DNA of 64,000 nt from Polaribacter litorisediminis (lineage in GTDB: Bacteria; Bacteroidota; Bacteroidia; Flavobacteriales; Flavobacteriaceae), in assembly GCF_019968605.1 (NCBI RefSeq), contig NZ_CP082966.1, positions 1,227,001 through 1,291,000 on the forward strand, given 5' to 3'. Below the pieces are notes generated by a model that was given only the letters and a program-made list of their open reading frames with translations, was not told the DNA's origin and did no database searches. Shown one piece after another: positions 36,946 through 45,543 of the stretch; the first letter of the stretch is position 1, and the number at the start of each line of letters is the position of its first letter. A program made the translations under genes and the position numbers.

Positions 36946-37671
36946 ATGAGAGTATTAAAAGGTTTTGTAATAATGGCAGTCTTAACTACGTTGATTTCTT
37001 GTGGAAATCAGAAAGCAGATGTTAGTTCTTTAGAAACTGAAATAGATTCCGCTAGTTATGCTTTAGGTCTAGATATGGCTATTAAAGTAAAAGCTAATTT
37101 TGAAACAGCAGATACAGATTTGTTTTTACAAGGATATCGTAATGGAATGGATTCTACAAACTTGTTAATTGAACAAAAAGATTTAAATAATTTCTTAAGA
37201 GTCTTTTTTCAAAAGCAACAAGCAGAAAAAATGAAAGCGGCTCAAGAAAAAGCTGCAGCAGATGCTTTAGTAAAATTTGCAGATGTTAAAAAGGAGAGTG
37301 AAGACTTCTTGGCAATTAACAAAACGGAAGAAGGTGTCATAACTACGGAAAGTGGTTTACAATATAAAGTTTTAAAAGAAGGTAAAGGAGAAAAGCCCGT
37401 AGCAACCTCTAGAATAAAAATTAATTATCACGGAACTTTAATAGATGGAACCGTTTTTGATAGTACTATAGAAAAAAACAAACCATATGAATCTAACGCA
37501 AATCAATTTATAAAAGGTTTTTCAGAAGGTTTATTATTAATGAAAGAAGGTGCTAAATATAAATTCTTTATTCCGCAAGAATTAGCATATGGTGCAACTC
37601 CAAGACCAGGTAAAATTAAACCTTTTGCAGCTATTATTTTTGAAGTAGAGTTGTTAGAAATTATAAAGTAA
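36946..37671 (+). CDS. FKBP-type peptidyl-prolyl isomerase lipoprotein
   Basis: 241 residues. Lipoprotein signal (cysteine 19 in LISC), an N-terminal helical dimerisation region like that of FkpA/Mip (SYALGLDMAIKVKANFE), a long Lys/Glu/Ala helix (EKMKAAQEKAAADALV), and a C-terminal FKBP domain with KINYHGTLIDGTVFDSTIE, FSEGLLLMKEGAKYKFFIP and LAYGATP. Outer-envelope chaperone/isomerase. Second of three consecutive isomerase lipoproteins. Confidence 0.93.
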   Translation: MRVLKGFVIMAVLTTLISCGNQKADVSSLETEIDSASYALGLDMAIKVKANFETADTDLFLQGYRNGMDSTNLLIEQKDLNNFLRVFFQKQQAEKMKAAQEKAAADALVKFADVKKESEDFLAINKTEEGVITTESGLQYKVLKEGKGEKPVATSRIKINYHGTLIDGTVFDSTIEKNKPYESNANQFIKGFSEGLLLMKEGAKYKFFIPQELAYGATPRPGKIKPFAAIIFEVELLEIIK

Positions 37672-37674
37672 TAA

Positions 37675-38832
37675 ATGAAAAAAATAATTTATGTTTTTCT
37701 TGTTTTTTCGCTAATTACCGCTTGTCAGTCTGCCAAATACAAAGACTTAAAAGAGGGGCTGTATGCAGAGATTAAAACCAATAAAGGTGATGTCTTGTTA
37801 CAGTTATATTCAAATGATGTTCCTATGACGGTGGCAAACTTTGTTTCTTTAGCAGAAGGAACAAATACCCGAACTCCAGACTCTATTCGAGGAGATCATT
37901 TTTATGATGGTATTCGTTTTCATAGAGTTGTAAACAGCTTTATCATTCAAGGAGGAGATCCAACAGAAACAGGAAGAGGTACTGCAGGTTATCGATTTGG
38001 TGATGAATTTACAAAAGATAAAAACGGTGCATTATTATACAAACATGATGATGCAGGTATTTTGTCTATGGCAAACAGTGGACCAGACTCTAACGGAAGT
38101 CAGTTTTTTATCACTCACAAACCAATACCTCATTTAGATGGTAAGCATTCGGTTTTTGGAAAAACGATTGTGAATTCTACCCAATTATTAGCCTTAAAAA
38201 GTCAATTTAAAGATTCTATACAATTAGAAAAAGCAATTGATTCTTTGAGAATGGTTGTTGTAAATAACATTCAACAATTTGATACGATTAACACTATTGA
38301 AATCATCAGGATTGGTCCAAAAGCGAAGTCTTTTGATGGAGGTAAAATTTTTGAAGCTGAATTCATTAAGCATACTGAAAATCAGAAAGATAAGCAGCAG
38401 CAGCTTGCCAATGCAGAAACTGCTAGATATTCTAAGTATTTAGAGGATAAAAAAGTTTTTTTATCAAAAATGAACGAATCAAAAGCAGAAAAGACAGATT
38501 CTGGTTTGAGATTTTTAATGCTAAAAAGTAATCCATCAGGAAAAAAAGTAGTAGATAACAAGCCAATTAAGTGCCATTTTGATTTATATACCGCAGATGG
38601 TACTAAAATTCAATCCACTAGAGAAAGTGGAATTCCTTTTATTTTTCAGTTAGATGATGCCGAAAAACCAATGATTACTGGTTTTAAAGAAGGGACTGCT
38701 AAAATGAGAGAAGGAGAAAAGGCTAGGTTGTTTATACCTTATTATATCGGTTTTGGCGAAGCTAAATATGGCCCTTTTCCTGCAAAATCAGATTTAGTTT
38801 TCGAAATAGAAATTTTAGAAATAAGTAAATAA
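37675..38832 (+). CDS. Cyclophilin-FKBP fusion lipoprotein, peptidyl-prolyl isomerase
   Basis: 385 residues with two isomerase folds: an N-terminal cyclophilin domain (residues about 30-210: VLLQLYSNDVPMTVANFVSL, FHRVVNSFIIQGGDPTETG, SMANSGPDSNGSQFFIT, HSVFGKTIV) and a C-terminal FKBP-like domain (from about 290: CHFDLYTADGTKIQST ... GFKEGTAKMREGEKARLFIP). Lipoprotein signal ends in ITAC (cysteine 17). The two domains are joined by a charged linker rich in Lys and Gln. It starts 3 bp after the preceding stop. Confidence 0.93.
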   Translation: MKKIIYVFLVFSLITACQSAKYKDLKEGLYAEIKTNKGDVLLQLYSNDVPMTVANFVSLAEGTNTRTPDSIRGDHFYDGIRFHRVVNSFIIQGGDPTETGRGTAGYRFGDEFTKDKNGALLYKHDDAGILSMANSGPDSNGSQFFITHKPIPHLDGKHSVFGKTIVNSTQLLALKSQFKDSIQLEKAIDSLRMVVVNNIQQFDTINTIEIIRIGPKAKSFDGGKIFEAEFIKHTENQKDKQQQLANAETARYSKYLEDKKVFLSKMNESKAEKTDSGLRFLMLKSNPSGKKVVDNKPIKCHFDLYTADGTKIQSTRESGIPFIFQLDDAEKPMITGFKEGTAKMREGEKARLFIPYYIGFGEAKYGPFPAKSDLVFEIEILEISK

Positions 38833-38833
38833 T

Positions 38834-39394
38834 TTGTTCGATTCAATTATACAGAAAGATAAAGAATTATTAATTTTCTTAAATAATTTAGGAAGTGAAC
38901 AATGGGATTCATTTTGGTTGGCAATTACCAATCAATTTTATTGGGCTCCATTGTTCCTTCTTATTTTAGTGTTACTCCTAAAAACTTTTGGCTGGAAAAG
39001 AGGTGGAGTTATGATTCTATCTTTAATTGTACTAGTTACTTTTTCTGATCAATTTACCGTCCTAATTAAGGATAATTCCTATCGATTACGCCCTAATAAT
39101 GATCCAGCGATAAAGCATTTGCTGCGAACTTTTATAAAACCACAAAGTTTTAGTTTTATGTCTGGCCACGCAACAACATCTACCTTTTTCTCTATATTTA
39201 CAATCTTTTTGTTCAGAGAAAAATATAAATACATTTATTTAATTTTATTGTTTCCATTATTTTTTGGGTATAGCAGATTGTATTTAGGTGTCCACTTTCC
39301 AATAGATGTTTTTACAGGATTTTTAACAGGGTTTTTACTCGCAAATATCTATTATTTCCTTTTTAAGAAGGTAGATAAAAAACTATTTGTCTAG
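38834..39394 (+). CDS. PAP2-family phosphatase (membrane), TTG start
   Basis: 186 residues of a membrane phosphatidic-acid-phosphatase-like enzyme. Catalytic motifs are KDNSYRLRPNND, FSFMSGHATTSTFF (histidine) and FGYSRLYLGVHFPIDVFTG (SRxxxxxHxxxD). Likely dephosphorylates undecaprenyl pyrophosphate or another lipid phosphate in the membrane. The only in-frame start after the stop at 38822-38824 is TTG (38834), giving MFDSIIQKDK, so the start codon is TTG; the gap to the cyclophilin-FKBP gene is 1 bp, suggesting it is the last gene of that operon. Confidence 0.9.
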   Translation: MFDSIIQKDKELLIFLNNLGSEQWDSFWLAITNQFYWAPLFLLILVLLLKTFGWKRGGVMILSLIVLVTFSDQFTVLIKDNSYRLRPNNDPAIKHLLRTFIKPQSFSFMSGHATTSTFFSIFTIFLFREKYKYIYLILLFPLFFGYSRLYLGVHFPIDVFTGFLTGFLLANIYYFLFKKVDKKLFV

Positions 39395-39817
39395 TTTATT
39401 ATAGTACGTACAAAAAATTGTTGGAAAACGAATAAGTAAATAAAAAGACTTTTTTATAAATTTCTTACCATCTATCTTTCTTAAAGTTTTGCGCTACATA
39501 CTTTAAGGTAAGGCGTGTTTTTATATTTAAAAACCGTCTTTTTAAAAACAAAATTTAAGGTGAACTTACATGGATATAAAAATCAAAGAAGATGTTTTAT
39601 CAATTTAATGGGAAAAATATTTCTAAGCGCTCATTATATTCCTATAACTAGTTTCTTTTTCGCTTATTTTTTATTTTTTTTTAAAAATTATAATTAATTT
39701 AAGATATCATAAAATTGTTTAATTTCATGCCATTCTTAAGCTTAAATTGAACAGAATAAGTTTAAAATAATCTTTAAAAAGCATTAAATTTGCATCAGAA
39801 AATAGTAAAAAAATAAT
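39395..39817. other. Non-coding stretch upstream of pheT
   Basis: 423 bp with no convincing gene; one 60-codon open frame (39515-39697) is an AT-rich chance ORF with no family features. A TAAATTTG box at 39785-39792, 25 bases before the pheT ATG, is the best promoter element. No riboswitch or T-box-like structure was recognised. Confidence 0.5.
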
Positions 39818-42244
39818 ATGAAAATATCATACAACTGGTTAAAACAATTCCTTAAAATTAATTGGGATACTGAAAGAATAGGTGAATTGCTTACTGATTT
39901 AGGTTTAGAAGTAGAAGGCATTGAAACCAAAGAATCTATAAAAGGAAGTTTAAAAGGTGTTGTTGTTGGTCAAGTTTTAACATGTATTAAGCATCCAAAT
40001 GCAGACAGACTAAAGGTTACTACCGTAGATTTAGGAAATGAAAATATTGTTCAAATTGTTTGTGGTGCTCCTAATGTTGCCGCAGGACAGAAAGTTCCAG
40101 TAGCAACGGTTGGTACTATTTTATATGATGAAAAAGGAGAAGGCTTTACAATAAAAAAAGGAAAAATTAGAGGAGAAGAAAGTCATGGAATGATTTGCGC
40201 TGAAGATGAATTAGGCCTTGGTAAAGATCATGAGGGTATTCTTGTTTTAGATGAAAAACTAGAAGCAGGTACTTTAGTCTCTGAAGTCTTTAAAATTAAA
40301 ACCGATTATGTTTTCGAAATCGGTTTAACCCCAAATAGGTCTGACGCTATGAGCCATTATGGAGTGGCTAGAGATGTACGAGCTGGTTTAATTCAAAAGG
40401 AATTAAATTTAGAATTAATTTCGCCTTCCGTAAGTGATTTTCATGTAGATGAAAGAACTTTACGTTTTGATGTAGAGGTAGAAGATAAAGATTTAGTGCC
40501 TCGTTATTGCGGAATTACCATCACGCATGTGACGGTAAAAGATTCCCCAGAATGGATTCAAAATAGGTTAAAAGCGATTGGGTTAACTCCTAAAAATAAT
40601 ATTGTAGACATCACCAATTATGTGTTACATGAATTAGGGCAGCCTTTGCATGCTTTTGATGCTCAAAAAGTTAGAGGTAATAAAATTATTGTAAAAAACT
40701 TAAAAGAAGGTACAAAATTTACAACATTAGATGAAGTAGAAAGAACGCTTTCTGCAGATGATATTATGATTTGTGATGCGGATTCAAATCCGCTTTGTAT
40801 TGGTGGTGTTTTTGGCGGATTAAAATCAGGAGTTACAGAACATACAACTTCTATATTTTTAGAAAGTGCTTATTTTAATCCAGTTTCCATCAGAAAAACA
40901 GCAAAGAGACATGCATTAAATACAGATGCCTCTTTTCGTTTTGAAAGAGGAATTGACATCAACATGACAGAGTATGCCTTAAAGCGCGCTGCGTTATTAA
41001 TTGAAAAATATGCGGGAGGAAAGTTAGCTTCTGATATTTCTGATTTTTATCCAATTAAAATGAATGATTTTCAGGTGTTTTTATCTTATAAAAATGCATA
41101 TCGCTTAATAGGTCAAGAAATACCAAAGGATGAAATTAAAAATATTTTAGCATCTTTAGAAATTAAAATTAACAGCGAAACTGAAGGAGGTTTGGGCTTA
41201 ACAATACCTTCTTATAGAACAGATGTACAAAGAGAAGCAGATATTATAGAAGAGATTTTAAGAGTATATGGCTATAATAATATTGAATTTTCATACAAAT
41301 TAAATACTTCAATTTCTTTTGATTCTAATATAGAAACAAAAGTAGAAAATATTGTTGCCAATCAATTAACAGCGCTCGGTTTTAATGAAACCATGGCAAA
41401 CTCCTTGACAAAACCAGCATATGTAAATTTATCTAAAAATATTAATGAAGAAGCCAATGTAAAAATGCTAAACCCATTAAGTAACGATTTAGGTGTATTG
41501 CGACAATCAATGCTGTTTAGTGGTTTAGAATCGGTTTCTTATAATTTAAATAGAAAAAACAACTCTCTAAAATTTTATGAATTTGGTAAAACATATCATT
41601 TGTATAATGATAAATATCAAGAAGATAAGCATTTAACACTTTTTGTTACGGGTAATAGAACCAAAGAATCTTGGAAAACAAACACAAATACTTCTGATTT
41701 CTTTTACCTAAAAGGAGTTATTACAGCTATTTTAGAAAGATTAGGAATTCATAATTTAAAAGGTTCACCAGCAAAAAGTGATGTTTTTTCTGAGGGAATT
41801 ACCTTGAGTTTAGGGAAAATTAAATTAGCTGAATTTGGTGTTGTAAAACGGACTATTTTAAAAGACTTCGGAATTAAACAAGAGGTTTTATTTGCAGATA
41901 TTCATTGGGATAATGTTTTAAAATTTTCAGGAAAAAAGAATATAAAAGTTGCTAGTTTAACAAAGTTTCCGGCTGTAAAAAGAGACTTAGCTTTGTTGAT
42001 AAATTCTAAAACTGAATTTAAAGAAGTCTATAATTTAGCATTTCAATCAGAAAGAAAAATGTTAAAAGAAGTAGATTTATTTGATGTTTATGAAGGTGAT
42101 AAATTGCCAGAAGGTAAAAAATCGTATGCTGTTAGTTTTGTGTTACAAGATGATAATAAAACATTAGAGGACAAGCAAATAGATAAAATAATGCAAAAAC
42201 TACAACAAAGTTTTGAAAATAAATTAGATGCTGTTTTGAGATAA
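39818..42244 (+). CDS. pheT: Phenylalanine-tRNA ligase beta subunit
   Basis: 808 residues, full bacterial length. N-terminal tRNA-binding OB fold (GVVVGQVLTCIKHPNADRLKV), the B3/B4 editing domain, the B5 domain and the class-II-like core, ending with the ferredoxin-anticodon-binding FDX-ACB domain (TKFPAVKRDLALLINSK ... VSFVLQDDNKTLED). Forms the alpha2-beta2 enzyme with PheS, which is not in the window; pheS and pheT are commonly apart in Bacteroidota. The next gene pyrD starts 124 bp later. Confidence 0.97.
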   Translation: MKISYNWLKQFLKINWDTERIGELLTDLGLEVEGIETKESIKGSLKGVVVGQVLTCIKHPNADRLKVTTVDLGNENIVQIVCGAPNVAAGQKVPVATVGTILYDEKGEGFTIKKGKIRGEESHGMICAEDELGLGKDHEGILVLDEKLEAGTLVSEVFKIKTDYVFEIGLTPNRSDAMSHYGVARDVRAGLIQKELNLELISPSVSDFHVDERTLRFDVEVEDKDLVPRYCGITITHVTVKDSPEWIQNRLKAIGLTPKNNIVDITNYVLHELGQPLHAFDAQKVRGNKIIVKNLKEGTKFTTLDEVERTLSADDIMICDADSNPLCIGGVFGGLKSGVTEHTTSIFLESAYFNPVSIRKTAKRHALNTDASFRFERGIDINMTEYALKRAALLIEKYAGGKLASDISDFYPIKMNDFQVFLSYKNAYRLIGQEIPKDEIKNILASLEIKINSETEGGLGLTIPSYRTDVQREADIIEEILRVYGYNNIEFSYKLNTSISFDSNIETKVENIVANQLTALGFNETMANSLTKPAYVNLSKNINEEANVKMLNPLSNDLGVLRQSMLFSGLESVSYNLNRKNNSLKFYEFGKTYHLYNDKYQEDKHLTLFVTGNRTKESWKTNTNTSDFFYLKGVITAILERLGIHNLKGSPAKSDVFSEGITLSLGKIKLAEFGVVKRTILKDFGIKQEVLFADIHWDNVLKFSGKKNIKVASLTKFPAVKRDLALLINSKTEFKEVYNLAFQSERKMLKEVDLFDVYEGDKLPEGKKSYAVSFVLQDDNKTLEDKQIDKIMQKLQQSFENKLDAVLR

Positions 42245-42368
42245 TTAAAAGTTTTAATGGTTGTAGTATTTTGTATTTAAAAATTGCTCCCCAGAGCAAA
42301 TTTGAGATGTTCATAAAATAAATTAGTATTGTAAGTTTCTTATGAACTAGAGCTGATAAATTAATAAT

Positions 42369-43400
42369 ATGTATAAATTAATAATACGTCCAATTTTATT
42401 TCTTTTTGATCCAGAAAAGGTTCACTATTTTACATTTTCATTGATTAGAGTTTTATGTAAAATTCCTTTTGTCCCAGACCTTTTCAGAAGTTTATATCAA
42501 GTTAAAGATAAAAAATTAGAGCGTACTTTATTTGGCTTAACATTTAAAAATCCTGTTGGTTTGGCTGCTGGGTTTGATAAAAATGCAGTTTTATATAATG
42601 AATTGGCCAATTTTGGTTTTGGTTTCATAGAAATTGGTACGGTAACACCCAAAGGTCAAATTGGGAATCCGAAGAAAAGATTATTTCGATTAAAGGATGA
42701 TCAAGGAATTATAAATAGAATGGGCTTTAATAATGACGGATTAGAAGTTGCTATTCAGCAATTAAAAAAGAACAAAGGCACTGTAATTATTGGCGGGAAT
42801 ATTGGAAAAAACACACAAACTTTACCAGAAAATTATACTACAGATTATTTAGAATGTTTTAAAGGTTTGCATCCTTATGTAGACTATTTTGTTTTAAATG
42901 TTAGTTGCCCAAATGTAGGGAGTCATGCAAAATTAAATGACAAAGCCTATTTATTAGAGTTAATTTCAGCTTGTCAGAAATTGAATAATCAACAAGAAAA
43001 GCAGAAACCAATTCTTCTTAAAATTGCTCCAGATTTAAATAATGCACAACTAGATGAAATTATAGAGTTGGTTGCAGAAACAAAGATTGATGGTGTAATT
43101 GCATCAAACACATCGACTACTAGAGATAATTTAAAAGCTTCTAAAGAACGTTTGCAAGAAATTGGAAATGGTGGTGTAAGCGGACAGCCTATTAAAAATC
43201 AGAGTACAAAAGTAATTCAATATTTAGCGAAACATTCTAACAAATCATTTCCGATTATTGGAGTAGGAGGAATTCATTCTGCAGAAGATGCTTTAGAAAA
43301 AATTAAAGCAGGTGCAGATTTAGTGCAGATTTATACAGGCTTTATTTATGAAGGTCCAAGCTTGATAAAAAAAATTAATAAAGCGATTTTATCTAATTGA
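42369..43400 (+). CDS. pyrD: Quinone-dependent dihydroorotate dehydrogenase (class 2)
   Basis: Fourth step of pyrimidine synthesis at the membrane, passing electrons to menaquinone. 343 residues. An N-terminal helical membrane-association domain ([20 protein letters not shown]) precedes the FMN barrel: [31 protein letters not shown], the catalytic serine segment [17 protein letters not shown] and [13 protein letters not shown]. Full length. A strong terminator lies about 120 bp downstream. Confidence 0.96.
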   Translation: MYKLIIRPILFLFDPEKVHYFTFSLIRVLCKIPFVPDLFRSLYQVKDKKLERTLFGLTFKNPVGLAAGFDKNAVLYNELANFGFGFIEIGTVTPKGQIGNPKKRLFRLKDDQGIINRMGFNNDGLEVAIQQLKKNKGTVIIGGNIGKNTQTLPENYTTDYLECFKGLHPYVDYFVLNVSCPNVGSHAKLNDKAYLLELISACQKLNNQQEKQKPILLKIAPDLNNAQLDEIIELVAETKIDGVIASNTSTTRDNLKASKERLQEIGNGGVSGQPIKNQSTKVIQYLAKHSNKSFPIIGVGGIHSAEDALEKIKAGADLVQIYTGFIYEGPSLIKKINKAILSN

Positions 43401-43522
43401 TGGCTTTATTAAAATTAATGCATAAATTTTGAGAAAGCAGAAATCTATATAAATTGTACCTTTCTTTATAGGCTGTAAATAGTTTCAAATTATAAAGGGT
43501 ATTACTGCTAATCATAGTGCAA

Positions 43523-43558
43523 AAAAAACTCAAGATTTAAATGAATCTTGAGTTTTTT
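43523..43558. terminator. Bidirectional terminator between pyrD and deaD
   Basis: A 15-bp perfect stem (43523-43537 pairs with 43544-43558) with a six-base loop, flanked by A-runs and T-runs. It lies between convergent pyrD and deaD and can serve both. Confidence 0.9.
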
Positions 43559-43589
43559 CTTTTTTTTTAGTATATAAAACTAGTTAATT

Positions 43590-45401
43590 TTATGAATCTC
43601 TACGCTTTCTTCCAAAACCGCTAGATTTTCTATCCCCAGAGCTTCTTGGTCTTTCTGCTGAAGAACGTCTATCGGATTTTCTACCGCTATCATTACTCCT
43701 ACCAGATGAAACTTCAGATCCTCTGCGCCTTCCAAAACCACCGTCTTTTTTGCCGAATGGTTTTTTACCACCTCTTCTTCCGCCACCAGAACGTTCTTTT
43801 TTTGTGATTTCTACATTCACTGAACGACCATCAAAATCTGGTTGATTAGAAGAAAAAGCTTCTAGAGTTTTGTCTTCGAAATTTTTATCAATCTCAAAGA
43901 AAGAAAAAGTATCTAAAATATCAATGGCACCAATTTCTATTTTATCCCCAATATTTTGTTCGTTAATTAAACCAATTAATTTCCCAGGATTTAAGTTGTC
44001 TTTTCTTCCAATATTGATGAAGAAACGAGTCATGTTTTCGTTTTCTGTTCTTGCTCTAGAATTATCTCTTGAAGATAAATCGTTTAAATCTTTAGAATTT
44101 TCATAATATGCTAACATCGTATTAAACTCTAAAGAAACAAATTTCTGAATCAATTCCTCTCTGTTTAAGCTTTCTAATTTCTCATAAATCGTTGGTAAGA
44201 ATTCTGTGATTTCAGATTCATTTACCTCCGTATTTTGAACTTTGTCAATTAAACTCATTAATTGATTCTGCACAATTTCTTTCCCTGTAGGTACTTTGGT
44301 TTCTATAAATTTCTTTTGAATGATTCTTTCGATTTGGCGTAATTTTCCTTTCTCTTTTCCATTCACTAAAACAAGAGAAATCCCCTTGTTTCCAGCTCTA
44401 CCAGTTCTACCACTTCTATGGGTATAGTTTTCTATTTGATCGGGTAATTTATGATTTAATACGTGTGTTAATTCATTTACATCCAAACCACGAGCAGCAA
44501 CATCTGTAGCTACCAAAATTTGAATGGTTTTTTTTCTGAATTTACCCATTACAGAATCTCTTTGTCCTTGAGATAAATCTCCATGCAAAGCATCTGCATT
44601 ATAACCATCTTTAATCAAGTTATCTGCAACTTCTTGTGTTTCTCTTCGTGTTCTACAAAAAATAATTGCATAAATATCAGGATTTAAATCAGCAATCCTT
44701 TTTAAAGCAGGATACCGTGTTCTTTCCGTCACTGAGTAATATTCATGACTTACATTATCTGCTCCTTGATTCTTTTGACCAGAAGTAATTTCTACCGGTT
44801 TGGTCATGTAGTTTTTTGCAATAGCCTCAACTTCTCTTGGAAAGGTTGCAGAAAATAACAACGTTTGTTTTGTTTCTGGAGTTGCTTCTAAAACTTTATC
44901 AAGTTCTTCTTTAAACCCCATGTTTAACATTTCATCGGCTTCATCTAAAACTAACCATTGAACGTTTCCTAATTTTAAAGCTCTTCTTTTAATTAAATCT
45001 ACAGTTCTTCCTGGAGTTCCAACCACAATTTGAGAACCTCTTTTTAAAGATCTAATTTGATCTTCCATACTAGAACCACCATATACTGTGGTGACTTTTA
45101 CATCGGGTAAATATTTGCAAAAATCTTTAATATTATTACCAATTTGCACGGCTAATTCTCTTGTAGGAGATAATATAATAGCTTGTACATTATTACTATT
45201 GGTATCTAAAAGCTGTAATATTGGCAAACTAAAGGCAGCAGTTTTACCTGTACCAGTTTGCGCAAATGCTTTTAAATCGTCTGTAGATGAAATAATTTGT
45301 GGAATTGCTTTTTCTTGTATAACGGTAGGTTTTTCGTAACCTAAATCCGTCAATGCTTTGTTGATAGGTTCTTTTAAACCTAACTCTAAAAATGTTGACA
45401 T
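43590..45401 (-). CDS. deaD: DEAD-box RNA helicase (DeaD/CsdA type)
   Basis: 603 residues. DEAD-box motifs in order: AFAQTGTGKTAAFSLP, SPTRELAVQI, GTPGR, VLDEADEML, SATF, ATDVAARGLDV and HRSGRTGRAG. After the helicase core comes a linker, a DbpA-like RNA-binding fold (TRFFINIGRKDNLNPGKLIGL), and a basic Gly/Arg/Ser tail (SGGGRRGGKKPFGKKDGGFG ...). This is the cold-shock and ribosome-assembly type of helicase. A leader of about 90 bases with a palindromic hairpin (45469-45484) precedes the ATG. Confidence 0.95.
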   Translation of the reverse strand: MSTFLELGLKEPINKALTDLGYEKPTVIQEKAIPQIISSTDDLKAFAQTGTGKTAAFSLPILQLLDTNSNNVQAIILSPTRELAVQIGNNIKDFCKYLPDVKVTTVYGGSSMEDQIRSLKRGSQIVVGTPGRTVDLIKRRALKLGNVQWLVLDEADEMLNMGFKEELDKVLEATPETKQTLLFSATFPREVEAIAKNYMTKPVEITSGQKNQGADNVSHEYYSVTERTRYPALKRIADLNPDIYAIIFCRTRRETQEVADNLIKDGYNADALHGDLSQGQRDSVMGKFRKKTIQILVATDVAARGLDVNELTHVLNHKLPDQIENYTHRSGRTGRAGNKGISLVLVNGKEKGKLRQIERIIQKKFIETKVPTGKEIVQNQLMSLIDKVQNTEVNESEITEFLPTIYEKLESLNREELIQKFVSLEFNTMLAYYENSKDLNDLSSRDNSRARTENENMTRFFINIGRKDNLNPGKLIGLINEQNIGDKIEIGAIDILDTFSFFEIDKNFEDKTLEAFSSNQPDFDGRSVNVEITKKERSGGGRRGGKKPFGKKDGGFGRRRGSEVSSGRSNDSGRKSDRRSSAERPRSSGDRKSSGFGRKRRDS

Positions 45402-45468
45402 TACTGTGTTTTTTTGGATTCACAGAACGCCCATCTGTAAACCCGTTTATAATTCGGACTGACTTTAT

Positions 45469-45484
45469 ATGAGTATATACTCAT
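45469..45484 (-). promoter_or_regulatory. Palindrome in the deaD leader
   Basis: A 16-bp perfect palindrome (ATGAGTATATACTCAT) lies between the deaD promoter box and its ATG. It could form a short hairpin in the mRNA or act as a DNA operator. Confidence 0.45.
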
Positions 45485-45497
45485 TTTTAAAGCCGTG

Positions 45498-45505
45498 CAA
45501 AGGTA
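45498..45505 (-). promoter_or_regulatory. -7 box (TACCTTTG) of deaD
   Basis: Exact TAnnTTTG match on the minus strand, 96 bases before the ATG, predicting an untranslated leader of about 90 nt, unusual among the short leaders of this window. Confidence 0.6.
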
Positions 45506-45543
45506 CAATTAATTTTTGAATTAACGAACTTTAAATGAATTCG

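Noticed and set aside
39515..39697. 60-codon open frame between the PAP2 gene and pheT
   Set aside because: AT-rich, no family motif, no promoter box or start context, and a Lys/Phe-rich translation typical of non-coding AT-rich DNA.
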